DNA of 6,058 bases from Planctomycetota bacterium (GTDB lineage Bacteria; Planctomycetota; UBA8108; UBA1146; JAJFFE01). The first letter of the stretch is position 1. Every line of letters starts with the position of its first letter. Shown piece by piece: positions 1-6,058 of this stretch. The position numbers and the translations under genes were made by a program. Below the pieces are notes generated by a model. It worked only from the letters and a program-made list of their open reading frames with translations, did no database searches and was not told the origin of the DNA. The stretch is from the NCBI GenBank assembly GCA_020425835.1, contig JAGQRC010000252.1, positions 1-6,058 of the forward strand, written 5' to 3'.

Positions 1-201
1 CTTCGGGCAGTGATCGGCTCGCGCACATGGATTGGGTTCCGCTGTCCGTGTCCGGGAACCGGCCAGCTGCAGGGACAGTCGAAGAGGACCGGGCGCGCGC
101 ACCGCGATTCGCGCGAGACGCGGGCTGGCGACCCGATCTGGCCCCCGCTACTCTGCTCGCTTCCCTGGACCCCGAACCCCCTCGGACCCCCGGCGCTCCA
201 C

Positions 202-1548
202 TTGGCCAAAGACTCGTTCGATCTTCGGTTTCGCCCTCAACCCGCAGAGCTCGCGGAGCGCCCCCCTCGCGCCATCCTCCTGAAGGCGCTGCAACCGGAC
301 GATCCCTCGCTCCTCTACCCCGAGATCGGTCCGTTCGACGAGATCGAGTCCTTGGCCAGGACCGCGGGGCTCGAAGTGGTCGGACGGGTGTCGCAGAAGC
401 GGCCGAAGCCCCATCCCGGAACGTACGTCGGCAAGGGAAAGGTGGAGGAAGCGGGCGAACTCGCAGACCGATTGGACGCCGCGGTGATCGTCGTCGACGA
501 TCCGATCAGTCCATCACAGGGCAAGAACCTCGAGGATCGAACCGAGCGACGCGTCATCGACCGCGCCGAATTGATCATGGACATCTTCGCCACCCGGGCC
601 CGCACGCATCAGGCGAAGCTCCAGGTCGAACTCGCCCAGCTCCGTTACTCGCAGTCGCGCCTGACTCGCATGTGGACCCACCTGTCCCGGTTCGAGGGGG
701 GCATCGGGATGCGCGGCCCGGGGGAAACGCAGCTCGAGACCGACCGCAGGATCATTCGACGGAAGATCGGGCTGCTCAAGGAGAGGCTCGCGGAGATCGA
801 GCGTCAGCACTCGACGCAGAACAAGGCGCGGGAGCTCGCCTACAAGGTCGCCCTCGTCGGCTACACGAACGCCGGGAAGTCGACGCTGATGCGAAGGCTG
901 ACCCAGACGGACGTGCTCGTCGAGAACCGGCTGTTCTCGACGCTCGACACCAGCACACGCCGCTGGGACCTCGCAACGACGCGCGACGTGATCCTGTCCG
1001 ACACCGTCGGCTTCATTCGGAAGCTCCCGCACGCCCTGGTCGCCTCGTTCCACGCCACATTGGCCGAGGCGCGCGAGGCCGACCTGCTGCTCCACGTGGT
1101 CGACGCCAGCTCACCGCGCGCGGAGTCGGACATCGAGATCGTCGAGGAGACGCTCGAGTCGGTCGGATGCGGGGACAACCACCGGATCTTCATCTTCAAC
1201 AAGGTCGACCGAGTCGGTGACGAACGGCGCATCGACGTGCAGCATCTGCTCGCTCGACACGACGAGAGCATCGCCGTCAGCGCGATCGAAGGGCATGGGG
1301 TCGACCGACTCCGGAGCTTCGTCATCGCCGAAGTCGAGGCGACCGAGGCGCGGTGCGAGTTCTCGCTCCCGACGAACCGAGGAGACCTCGCCCATCAGAT
1401 CCGTCTCCTCGGGAAGATCGAAGAAGAGCGGTTCGAGACGGACCGCATCCTCCTGCGAGTTCGGTTGACCCCGGAGGCGAGGGACCGCTGCCAACAACTG
1501 CTCGCTCGCGCCGGCCTGAGCAGCTCGATGGACGGAACCGGCTGCTAA
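202..1548 (+). CDS. hflX: GTPase HflX (ribosome-splitting / ribosome-rescue GTPase)
   Basis: HflX is a cytoplasmic translation-factor-like GTPase that binds 50S/70S ribosomes and, in studied bacteria, splits stalled ribosomes under stress. Numbering from the TTG at 202 (448 aa; E. coli HflX is about 426), the N-terminal HflX domain begins near residue 24 (RAILLKAL) and contains the glycine-rich signature GGIGMRGPGETQLE at 166-179. The GTPase domain follows: G1 GYTNAGKST (220-228), G3 DTVGF (267-271), G4 NKVD (333-336) and G5-like SAIEG (360-364). All nucleotide-binding motifs are intact. A short C-terminal domain ends at TAA 1546-1548. The start is uncertain. TTG 202 is the only ATG/GTG/TTG codon in frame between GTG 10 and the conserved domain, but it has no clear Shine-Dalgarno, and the frame stays open to the window edge. 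Residues from GTG 10 (64 extra, rich in Trp, Cys, Pro, Arg) match nothing I know in HflX. The family call is very secure; the 5' end is not. Confidence 0.95.
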   Translation: MAKDSFDLRFRPQPAELAERPPRAILLKALQPDDPSLLYPEIGPFDEIESLARTAGLEVVGRVSQKRPKPHPGTYVGKGKVEEAGELADRLDAAVIVVDDPISPSQGKNLEDRTERRVIDRAELIMDIFATRARTHQAKLQVELAQLRYSQSRLTRMWTHLSRFEGGIGMRGPGETQLETDRRIIRRKIGLLKERLAEIERQHSTQNKARELAYKVALVGYTNAGKSTLMRRLTQTDVLVENRLFSTLDTSTRRWDLATTRDVILSDTVGFIRKLPHALVASFHATLAEAREADLLLHVVDASSPRAESDIEIVEETLESVGCGDNHRIFIFNKVDRVGDERRIDVQHLLARHDESIAVSAIEGHGVDRLRSFVIAEVEATEARCEFSLPTNRGDLAHQIRLLGKIEEERFETDRILLRVRLTPEARDRCQQLLARAGLSSSMDGTGC

Positions 1549-1623
1549 CAGTCCGTTGAAAAACTCATTCCGGCCGAGAGCCCGAGCTTCCTGCGCCCAG
1601 CACACCCGTCGAAACTCGAAGTA
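1549..1623 (+). repeat. Left arm of inverted repeat
   Basis: This 75-nt arm begins directly after the hflX TAA. Its reverse complement recurs at 1791-1865 with 8 differences. The central part (about 1566-1594) is identical between arms, which suggests either recent insertion or selection to keep the arms paired. Confidence 0.85.
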
Positions 1624-1790
1624 TGAGCCAGAGGCGGTCGAGCCGAGACCCGGGGACCGAACCGGGCCGACACCCATTGCCGCGCGCCGAGCAGCCAGGG
1701 CGCAGACCTCCGGTCCCGGCGACTCTCGGGTTCTTGTCGCAACGCGCCACATGTGACATAGATGGCCCCCGAGTCCGATCGGGTGGTGGA

Positions 1791-1865
1791 TACGTCGAGT
1801 TTCGCCAGGTGTGCTGGGTGCAGGAAGCTCGGGCTCTCGGCCGGAATGCGTTTTTGAACGGGCAG
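1791..1865 (-). repeat. Right arm of inverted repeat
   Basis: This is the partner of the arm at 1549-1623, in opposite orientation and 167 nt away. Both arms can be read as open frames giving similar peptides (VCWVQEARALGRN-like on +, VCWAQEARALGRN-like on -). That is a by-product of the palindrome and is not evidence of a protein. Confidence 0.85.
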
Positions 1866-1965
1866 CCGACGATCGGCGGGTCGCTCTGGCTGGCCCAACG
1901 GTTGCGCACGGCCGAACGGCGCACACGGGCAATCGACCACTCGGGGAGAACGGACGACGACACCG
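1866..1965 (+). other. Leader between the repeat element and the lplT-aas fusion gene
   Basis: This 100-nt non-coding stretch must hold whatever promoter and ribosome binding site the fusion gene has, unless it is read through from hflX. The only Shine-Dalgarno-like run is GGGGAGA at 1943-1949, 16 nt before the ATG, which is farther than usual. A TTGCGC at about 1903 could be a weak -35, but no good -10 follows it. I see no convincing promoter or operator. Confidence 0.35.
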
Positions 1966-4900
1966 ATGGGGCATCCGCTCAAGAACCGCTCATTCCTGGC
2001 GCTCACCATCACGCAATGCCTGGGTGCGTTCAACGACAACGTCTATCGACAGTTCATCCTGCTGCTCGCCGTCGGCATCGAGATTCCGTGGCTCGCCGGT
2101 CTGGACCCTCAATCCCTCGCGCTGGCCTGTTTCGCGGCGCCCTTCGTGATCTTCGCCCTGTTGGCCGGCTCGCTCGCCGACCGTTACTCGAAGCGCACGA
2201 TCATCGTCGCGATGAAGGTCTTCGAGATCGTCGCCATGTCCTTGGCCATGCTCGCGTTCGCCCTCCATCCGTGGATCGGCGGTGAGACAGGTTTCAACGC
2301 GGCGGTGATCGCCTCGCTGGCGGTGCTGTTCATCATGGGGACCCAGAGCGCGCTCTTCGGACCGTCGAAGTACGGTGCGATCCCGGAGATCGTCGAAGAG
2401 TCCCAGATGACCCGAGCCAATGGCATCATCAGCATGACCACGAACATGGGTATCGTGTTCGGCGCGGTGGTGGCCGGCGGCCTGACCGAGTTCCTGCGCG
2501 AGCACCACCTCCCGCACTACGTCTCCGGCTACTTCCTGATCGGCATCGCGGTCCTCGGTTGGATCGCGTCGTTGTTCATCCGCAAGCTCCCCCCGGCCGA
2601 CCCGCAGTGCCCGCTGAGGACGAACCTGCTGACCGTACCGGGGCACGCCGTCCAGGAGGCGAAGTTCATCGCCCGGGACCGAGACCTTCTCGCGGTGATC
2701 CTCGCGGAGGGCTGGTTCTTCCTGGTGAGCTCGGTCGCGCTCGCCGTGTTCAACACCTACGGCCAATCGGTGCTCGGGTACGGGGATCGAGCCGGTTCGG
2801 CGCTGATCGCGTGGACCGGGATCGGCATCGGCGTCGGCAGTCTCCTCGCGACCTGGCTCTCTCGCGGACGGCTCGAGCTCGGTCTCGTCGTGTGGGGGGC
2901 GATCGGGATGTCCGCGAGCTTCCTCGCACTGTTCTGGATCGAGGATCGCACCGCGGCCAAGATCGCGACGTTCATCGCCGGGGGCTTCGGCGGGTTGTAC
3001 ATCGTTCCGGTGACGACCTTCCTCCAAGAACGACCCGAGGCCAACGAGAAGGGTCGGGTCCTCGGTGCCGCGGAGCTGAGCACGTTCTCGTTCATCTTCC
3101 TCGCGGCCGGAGTGTTCGCGGGGCTCGACATCCTGACCAAGCAGTTGTCCGGGCCGCTCGGGGTCGAGGCGCCCCGCCTCCTCGCGATCGGGCTCGCACT
3201 GCTGATGGCCGGTGGGGTCATGGCGTTGGCGCTGTTCGCGCCCATCTTCCTCCAACGCGCGATCCTCGCGGCGATCGGGACGTTCGCCTATCGGATCCGC
3301 GTGCACGGGGAGGAGAACCTCCCACTGCGAGGCGGAGCGCTCCTCGTTCCGAACCACATCTCCTACGTCGACCCCTTCTTCGTCGCGTACGGCAGCCCCC
3401 GGGTTCCGCGGTTCATCATGCACCGCTGGTTCCTGAACGTCCCGTTCGTCGGGTGGTTCACGCGACGGGTCAACGTCATCCCGATCTCCGCCGAGGATGG
3501 ACCGCGCGCGTTGGTCCGCGCCCTCGATCTCGCGGCCGAACACGCGCGCGAAGGTCATCTCGTCGCGATCTTCCCGGAGGGATCCATCACGCGGACCGGG
3601 AACCTCCTCCCGTTCTCGAAGGGCCTCGAGAAGATCGCGCGCAAGGCACAGGTTCCCATCGTGCCGGTCTACCTCGATCGCGTCTGGGGAAGCCTGTTCA
3701 GCTTCCATCGCGGTCGCTTCTTCTGGAAGAAGCCGAGCGGCGTCCCTTATCAGGCTTCGGTCAACTACGGAGCTCCACTCCCGCCCGACACTCCGGTCGA
3801 AGTGGTCCGACAGAAGATCCAGGAGCTCAGCGCGGATGCACTCGACCGACGAAAAGGATTCGGAGAGACCCTCGCCACCCGGTTCCTCCGACACGCCCGC
3901 CGCCATCCCCGGCGGTTCTGCATGGTCGACACCTCGAAGACCGAGCTGTCGTACCGCCGGACGTTGATCTCGGTGCTCGCTCTCCGATCCATCTTGAAGG
4001 ACCGGCTACGGGACCAAGACCGCGTCGGCGTGTTGCTCCCCAACGGCAACGGCGGCGCACTGGTCAACATCGCGCTCGCGGTGCTGGGAAAGACATCCGT
4101 CAACCTCAACTACACGGCGGGCGAGGACTCCTATCGGTCGGCGATCGACCAGTGCGAGCTGAGGACCATCATCACCTCGCCGCGTTTCCTCGAGAAGCTC
4201 GGCATGGATCCAGATCCGCGCCATCTCCACGTCGAGGATCTCCTGCAGGAGGTCACGACCGGAGTGAAGATCCGCGCGACGTTGCTGGCGCTCCTCCCCG
4301 GGTTCCTGCTCCAGCGACTCCCGGACGTTCCGCGGGATCCGGACCAGGACGCGACGATCATCTTCTCGAGCGGATCGACGGGGATGCCGAAAGGGGTACG
4401 CCTCACCCATCACAACATCCTGTCGAACGTGCGCAGTCTCGAGCAGGTCTTCGATCCGATCCCCAGCGACCGAATCGTCGCCGTTCTCCCGTTCTTCCAC
4501 TCGTTCGGCTACACCGCCACCGTATGGCTGCCCTTCGTGACCGGATTCGGGGCGATCTACCACTTCAGCCCGATGGACGCGAAGAAGATCGCGGAGCTGA
4601 CGCGGGTCTACCGCGGAACGATCCTGATCTCGACGCCGACCTTCTATCAGAGCTACCTGCGTCGGTTCGAGCCGGAGGACATCGCCACCGTTCGGCTCTC
4701 CGTCTCCGGAGCGGAGCAACTCAAGAGCTCTCTGCTCGAGCAGTGGCAGGACAAGTTCCACCAGCCGATCTTCCAGGGCTACGGTTGCACGGAGCTGTCC
4801 CCGGGCGTGTCGCTCAATCTGCCCGACGTCGAGCACGGTGACGTCCGGCACATCGCCCACAAGCCCGGCACGATCGGGCATCCGATTCCCGGCGTCGCGG

Positions 4901-5460
4901 TCAAGGTGGTGGACGCCGAGTCGTTCGAGGACCTCTCCGTCGGCGAGGAGGGGATGCTGCTGGTGCGCGGCCCGAACGTCATGGCCGGCTACCTCGGACA
5001 ACCGGAGAAGACGGCCGAGGTGAAACGGGACGGTTGGTACGTGACGGGTGACGTCGCGAAGCTCGACCGCGATGGATTCGTCACGATCACGGGTCGACTC
5101 TCCCGGTTCTCCAAGATCGGGGGCGAGATGGTGCCGCACCTCCGCGTCGAAGAGATGATCCAGCGGGTCATCGATGAACGACAAGCGTGCAGCATCGAGG
5201 CCCGCGAAGCGGGCGAGTGTGCCGAGGTCGCGGTGACGTCGGTGCCGGACACCGACAAGGGGGAGCGACTCGTCGTCCTCGTGAGTCGGGTCACCGTTCC
5301 GACCGACGAGATCATCGAGGCGCTGCGCGACAGCGGGCTGCCGAAGCTCTGGATCCCGCGGGCCGACTCGTTCCTCGAGGTCGAGAGCCTTCCGAAGCTC
5401 GGCAGTGGCAAGCTCGACCTGAAAGCCATCGGCGAGCTGGCCACGCAGCGCATCGCATGA
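1966..5460 (+). CDS. Trifunctional LplT-Aas fusion: lysophospholipid transporter / 2-acyl-GPE acyltransferase / acyl-ACP synthetase
   Basis: This 1164-aa inner-membrane protein fuses what E. coli encodes as adjacent lplT (397 aa) and aas (719 aa). Residues about 1-428 are an MFS transporter with about 12 hydrophobic segments, the FNDN motif (22-25) and MFS motif A GSLADRYSKR (68-77); LplT flips lyso-PE inward. Residues about 433-630 are a PlsC/LPLAT domain with the catalytic HX4D motif (H464, D469 in NHISYVD) and FPEGS (536-540), which transfers acyl groups to the lysolipid. Residues about 640-1164 are an ANL adenylating domain: P-loop SSGSTGMPKG (801-810), YGCTE (939-943), TGD (1027-1029), R1044, Aas-like KIGGEMV (1050-1056) and C-terminal lysine K1149 in LGSGKLD. 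It activates fatty acid, in Aas as acyl-AMP then acyl-ACP. All catalytic residues I can check are present. ATG 1966 is the only suitable start; its Shine-Dalgarno is weak and distant. Fused homologues of similar length are known, so the fusion itself is not new. Substrate specificity (PE versus another lipid) is inferred. Confidence 0.93.
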   Translation: MGHPLKNRSFLALTITQCLGAFNDNVYRQFILLLAVGIEIPWLAGLDPQSLALACFAAPFVIFALLAGSLADRYSKRTIIVAMKVFEIVAMSLAMLAFALHPWIGGETGFNAAVIASLAVLFIMGTQSALFGPSKYGAIPEIVEESQMTRANGIISMTTNMGIVFGAVVAGGLTEFLREHHLPHYVSGYFLIGIAVLGWIASLFIRKLPPADPQCPLRTNLLTVPGHAVQEAKFIARDRDLLAVILAEGWFFLVSSVALAVFNTYGQSVLGYGDRAGSALIAWTGIGIGVGSLLATWLSRGRLELGLVVWGAIGMSASFLALFWIEDRTAAKIATFIAGGFGGLYIVPVTTFLQERPEANEKGRVLGAAELSTFSFIFLAAGVFAGLDILTKQLSGPLGVEAPRLLAIGLALLMAGGVMALALFAPIFLQRAILAAIGTFAYRIRVHGEENLPLRGGALLVPNHISYVDPFFVAYGSPRVPRFIMHRWFLNVPFVGWFTRRVNVIPISAEDGPRALVRALDLAAEHAREGHLVAIFPEGSITRTGNLLPFSKGLEKIARKAQVPIVPVYLDRVWGSLFSFHRGRFFWKKPSGVPYQASVNYGAPLPPDTPVEVVRQKIQELSADALDRRKGFGETLATRFLRHARRHPRRFCMVDTSKTELSYRRTLISVLALRSILKDRLRDQDRVGVLLPNGNGGALVNIALAVLGKTSVNLNYTAGEDSYRSAIDQCELRTIITSPRFLEKLGMDPDPRHLHVEDLLQEVTTGVKIRATLLALLPGFLLQRLPDVPRDPDQDATIIFSSGSTGMPKGVRLTHHNILSNVRSLEQVFDPIPSDRIVAVLPFFHSFGYTATVWLPFVTGFGAIYHFSPMDAKKIAELTRVYRGTILISTPTFYQSYLRRFEPEDIATVRLSVSGAEQLKSSLLEQWQDKFHQPIFQGYGCTELSPGVSLNLPDVEHGDVRHIAHKPGTIGHPIPGVAVKVVDAESFEDLSVGEEGMLLVRGPNVMAGYLGQPEKTAEVKRDGWYVTGDVAKLDRDGFVTITGRLSRFSKIGGEMVPHLRVEEMIQRVIDERQACSIEAREAGECAEVAVTSVPDTDKGERLVVLVSRVTVPTDEIIEALRDSGLPKLWIPRADSFLEVESLPKLGSGKLDLKAIGELATQRIA

Positions 5461-5470
5461 TCTCGACGGC

Positions 5471-5500
5471 TTGCTTTCGGGGAGGGCTCCGCCTTATATA
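5471..5500 (+). promoter_or_regulatory. Candidate sigma70-type promoter for the BMC gene
   Basis: TTGCTT (5471-5476) and TATATA (5495-5500) are separated by 18 nt, or by 17 nt if the -10 is read as TTATAT at 5494. The -35 matches the consensus at only three of six positions and the -10 at four of six. The patch is notable mainly because it is AT-rich in an otherwise very GC-rich window and sits between two genes. If real, transcription would start near 5507 and the BMC gene would be expressed separately from lplT-aas. Confidence 0.35.
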
Positions 5501-5558
5501 CGTCGCGAACATCCGCCCCGTGTCGTCGGGGTGATCCCTGGGTTCCCTCTCGCGGCTT

Positions 5559-5562
5559 GGAG
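5559..5562 (+). promoter_or_regulatory. Ribosome binding site that decides the BMC start
   Basis: GGAG lies 7 nt before GTG 5570, an ideal spacing. The product then begins MYRRALGIIET, aligned with the N-terminus of canonical BMC-H proteins. This argues against the longer in-frame starts at GTG 5531 and TTG 5471. Confidence 0.75.
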
Positions 5563-5569
5563 CTCCCCC

Positions 5570-6040
5570 GTGTACCGACGCGCGCTCGGAATCATCGAAA
5601 CCGTGGGGCTCGTCGGTTCGGTGGAAGCGGCGGACGCCATGACCAAGTGTGCGGACGTCGAGCTGGTCGGCCGGGAGGAGATCGGCGGCGGACTGTTCGC
5701 GGTCGCGATACGGGGCGACGTCGGTTCCGTGCGCGCGGCGCTCGAGTCGGGAAGCCTGCACGCGAAGGCGGTGGGAGAGCTGCACGGGGTTCTCCTCATT
5801 CCGCGCCCCTCGGATGACCTCGACACGATCCTCACCGGCTTCTCGGGCTCCCCTCCGGAACCCGACCTCCCCCGCATCTCGGACCTTCCCTCGCTCAATG
5901 TCCATCAGCTGCGATCGCTGGCGCGTCGACTCCCGCACTTCCCGCTCAAGGGGCGCGAGATCTCCATGGCGCACCGTGAGGAGCTGCTGGACCGCTTGAA
6001 GGAAGCTCTGGAAGCGGAGGATGCCCCGAACGGCTCCTGA
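5570..6040 (+). CDS. BMC-H shell protein with C-terminal Rho_N/SAP-like extension
   Basis: The protein has 156 aa from GTG 5570. Residues about 5-88 are a single BMC domain (PF00936), the hexameric tile of bacterial microcompartment shells: ALGIIETVGLVGSVEAADAM, then VELVGREEIGGGLFAVAIRGDVG, ending IPRPSDD. It aligns with PduA without gaps, so PduA numbering applies. The edge residues K26 and R79 that knit hexamers together are kept, while N29 is Asp here. In the pore loop, K37 is Glu and S40 is Gly (EIGGG), giving a more acidic rim. Canonical BMC-H proteins end near residue 90-100. This one continues with a Pro-rich linker (about 92-103) and a helical module at about 105-147 (LNVHQLRSLARRL, a KGREIS turn, then AHREELLDRLKEAL) that resembles Rho_N/SAP helix-extended-helix domains, usually nucleic-acid- or protein-binding. 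The domain match for the tail is by eye and less certain than BMC. No encapsulated enzyme or other shell gene lies in view, so the compartment's pathway cannot be assigned. It follows lplT-aas by 109 nt on the same strand. Confidence 0.93.
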   Translation: MYRRALGIIETVGLVGSVEAADAMTKCADVELVGREEIGGGLFAVAIRGDVGSVRAALESGSLHAKAVGELHGVLLIPRPSDDLDTILTGFSGSPPEPDLPRISDLPSLNVHQLRSLARRLPHFPLKGREISMAHREELLDRLKEALEAEDAPNGS

Positions 6041-6055
6041 CATAATCGGGAGCCG
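6031..6055 (+). terminator. Possible stem-loop over the BMC stop codon
   Basis: CGGCTCC (6031-6037) pairs perfectly with GGAGCCG (6049-6055), leaving an 11-nt loop that includes the TGA. It could be the start of a transcription terminator, but the window ends 3 nt later, so a T-tract cannot be seen. Alternatively, GGGAG at 6048-6052 could be the ribosome binding site of a following gene. Confidence 0.3.
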
Positions 6056-6058
6056 AGG

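Larger units (their letters stand above)
1549..1865. repeat. Long inverted-repeat element, MITE-like, with 75-nt terminal arms
   Basis: The left arm 1549-1623 and the reverse complement of the right arm 1791-1865 match over 75 nt with 8 mismatches and no gaps by hand alignment. They share an uninterrupted core of about 29 nt (starting at CATTCCGGCC on the left, 1566 onward). The arm ends are CAGTCCGTTGAAAAAC on the left and GTTTTTGAACGGGCAG on the right, so mismatches concentrate at the outer tips. The interior (1624-1790, 167 nt) contains no convincing gene. Part of it may pair weakly, for example CGGGGACCG near 1652 with CGGTCCCGG near 1711. I see no clear target-site duplication and no transposase, so the element is either non-autonomous (a MITE) or a palindromic interspersed repeat of another kind. 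It abuts the hflX stop codon exactly and fills most of the hflX to lplT-aas gap. If transcribed, it would fold into a very long hairpin that could end or process the hflX transcript. Confidence 0.85.
5461..5569 (+). other. Leader region upstream of the BMC gene
   Basis: This is the 109-nt gap between the fusion-gene TGA (5458-5460) and the BMC start. It carries an AT-rich promoter-like patch at 5494-5500. A small possible hairpin follows at 5514-5533 (7 bp including one G-T pair, loop TGTCGT), then GGAG before the GTG start. The same frame is open upstream to TTG 5471, but the residues before 5570 are not BMC-like. Confidence 0.5.

Noticed and set aside
35..60. GGTTCC/GGAACC inverted repeat resembling a tRNA T-arm or terminator
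   Set aside because: The stem is only 6 bp with a 14-nt loop. No cloverleaf can be built around it and no T-tract follows.
1541..1875. Target-site duplication flanking the repeat element
   Set aside because: The flanks (GGCTGCTAA on the left, CCGACGATC on the right) share no direct repeat, so no duplication is claimed.
1111..2039. Minus-strand open frames across the intergenic repeat
   Set aside because: They run through the inverted repeat and into hflX or lplT-aas. Similar peptides on both strands follow from the palindrome, and no ribosome site or known domain supports them.
1623..2285. 220-aa + strand open frame beginning inside the repeat element
   Set aside because: It crosses from the repeat into the fusion gene in the wrong frame, and its composition is shadow-like (His/Arg-rich).
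1990..3906. 638-aa open frame on the minus strand
   Set aside because: It lies antisense inside the lplT-aas gene, and its product is a low-complexity Arg/Glu/Asp-rich chain with no recognisable domain. It is a typical antisense shadow of a GC-rich gene.
2559..4841. 760-aa open frame on + in another frame
   Set aside because: It overlaps the fusion gene entirely; its product is Arg/Pro/Gly-rich with no motifs. The 1966 frame carries all conserved motifs.
5471..5569. Longer N-terminus for the BMC protein from TTG 5471 or GTG 5531
   Set aside because: The extra residues are not BMC-like, and GTG 5570 has a well-placed GGAG and starts at the family's normal N-terminus.

Overview
This is a GC-rich window (roughly two thirds G+C) with three convincing genes, all on the + strand, and one large inverted-repeat element. 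No rRNA, tRNA, CRISPR array or transposase gene was found. The dense, GC-ending codon use, the phosphatidylethanolamine-repair gene and the bacterial microcompartment (BMC) gene point to a Gram-negative bacterium. A Myxococcota/other deltaproteobacterial or planctomycete-like lineage is a reasonable guess, but the window does not fix the phylum.

Layout. Positions 1-201 hold no recognisable gene; the hflX frame stays open across them, but the encoded residues do not look like HflX. Positions 202-1548 encode HflX, the ribosome-associated GTPase. Positions 1549-1865 form an approximately 317-bp element whose two 75-nt ends are near-perfect inverted repeats of each other. It starts on the base after the hflX stop codon and looks like a MITE (a non-autonomous mobile element) or other palindromic interspersed repeat. 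Positions 1866-1965 are a short leader. Positions 1966-5460 encode one 1164-residue polypeptide that fuses three activities: an LplT-type lysophospholipid flippase, a PlsC-type acyltransferase and an Aas-type acyl-ACP synthetase. Positions 5461-5569 are a leader with a promoter-like AT-rich patch. Positions 5570-6040 encode a BMC-H shell protein with an unusual C-terminal extension that resembles a Rho_N/SAP helical domain.

How the genes relate. The fusion protein can in principle perform a whole lysophospholipid repair cycle alone: import lyso-PE across the inner membrane, activate a fatty acid, and re-acylate. HflX is a housekeeping/stress ribosome-rescue factor with no obvious link to it, and the repeat element separates the two. 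The BMC gene is the surprise. None of the usual microcompartment enzymes (aldehyde dehydrogenase, phosphotransacylase, signature enzyme) or other shell proteins lie within the window, and the shell protein carries an extra putative nucleic-acid- or protein-binding tail. That gene is the best candidate for something under-described here.
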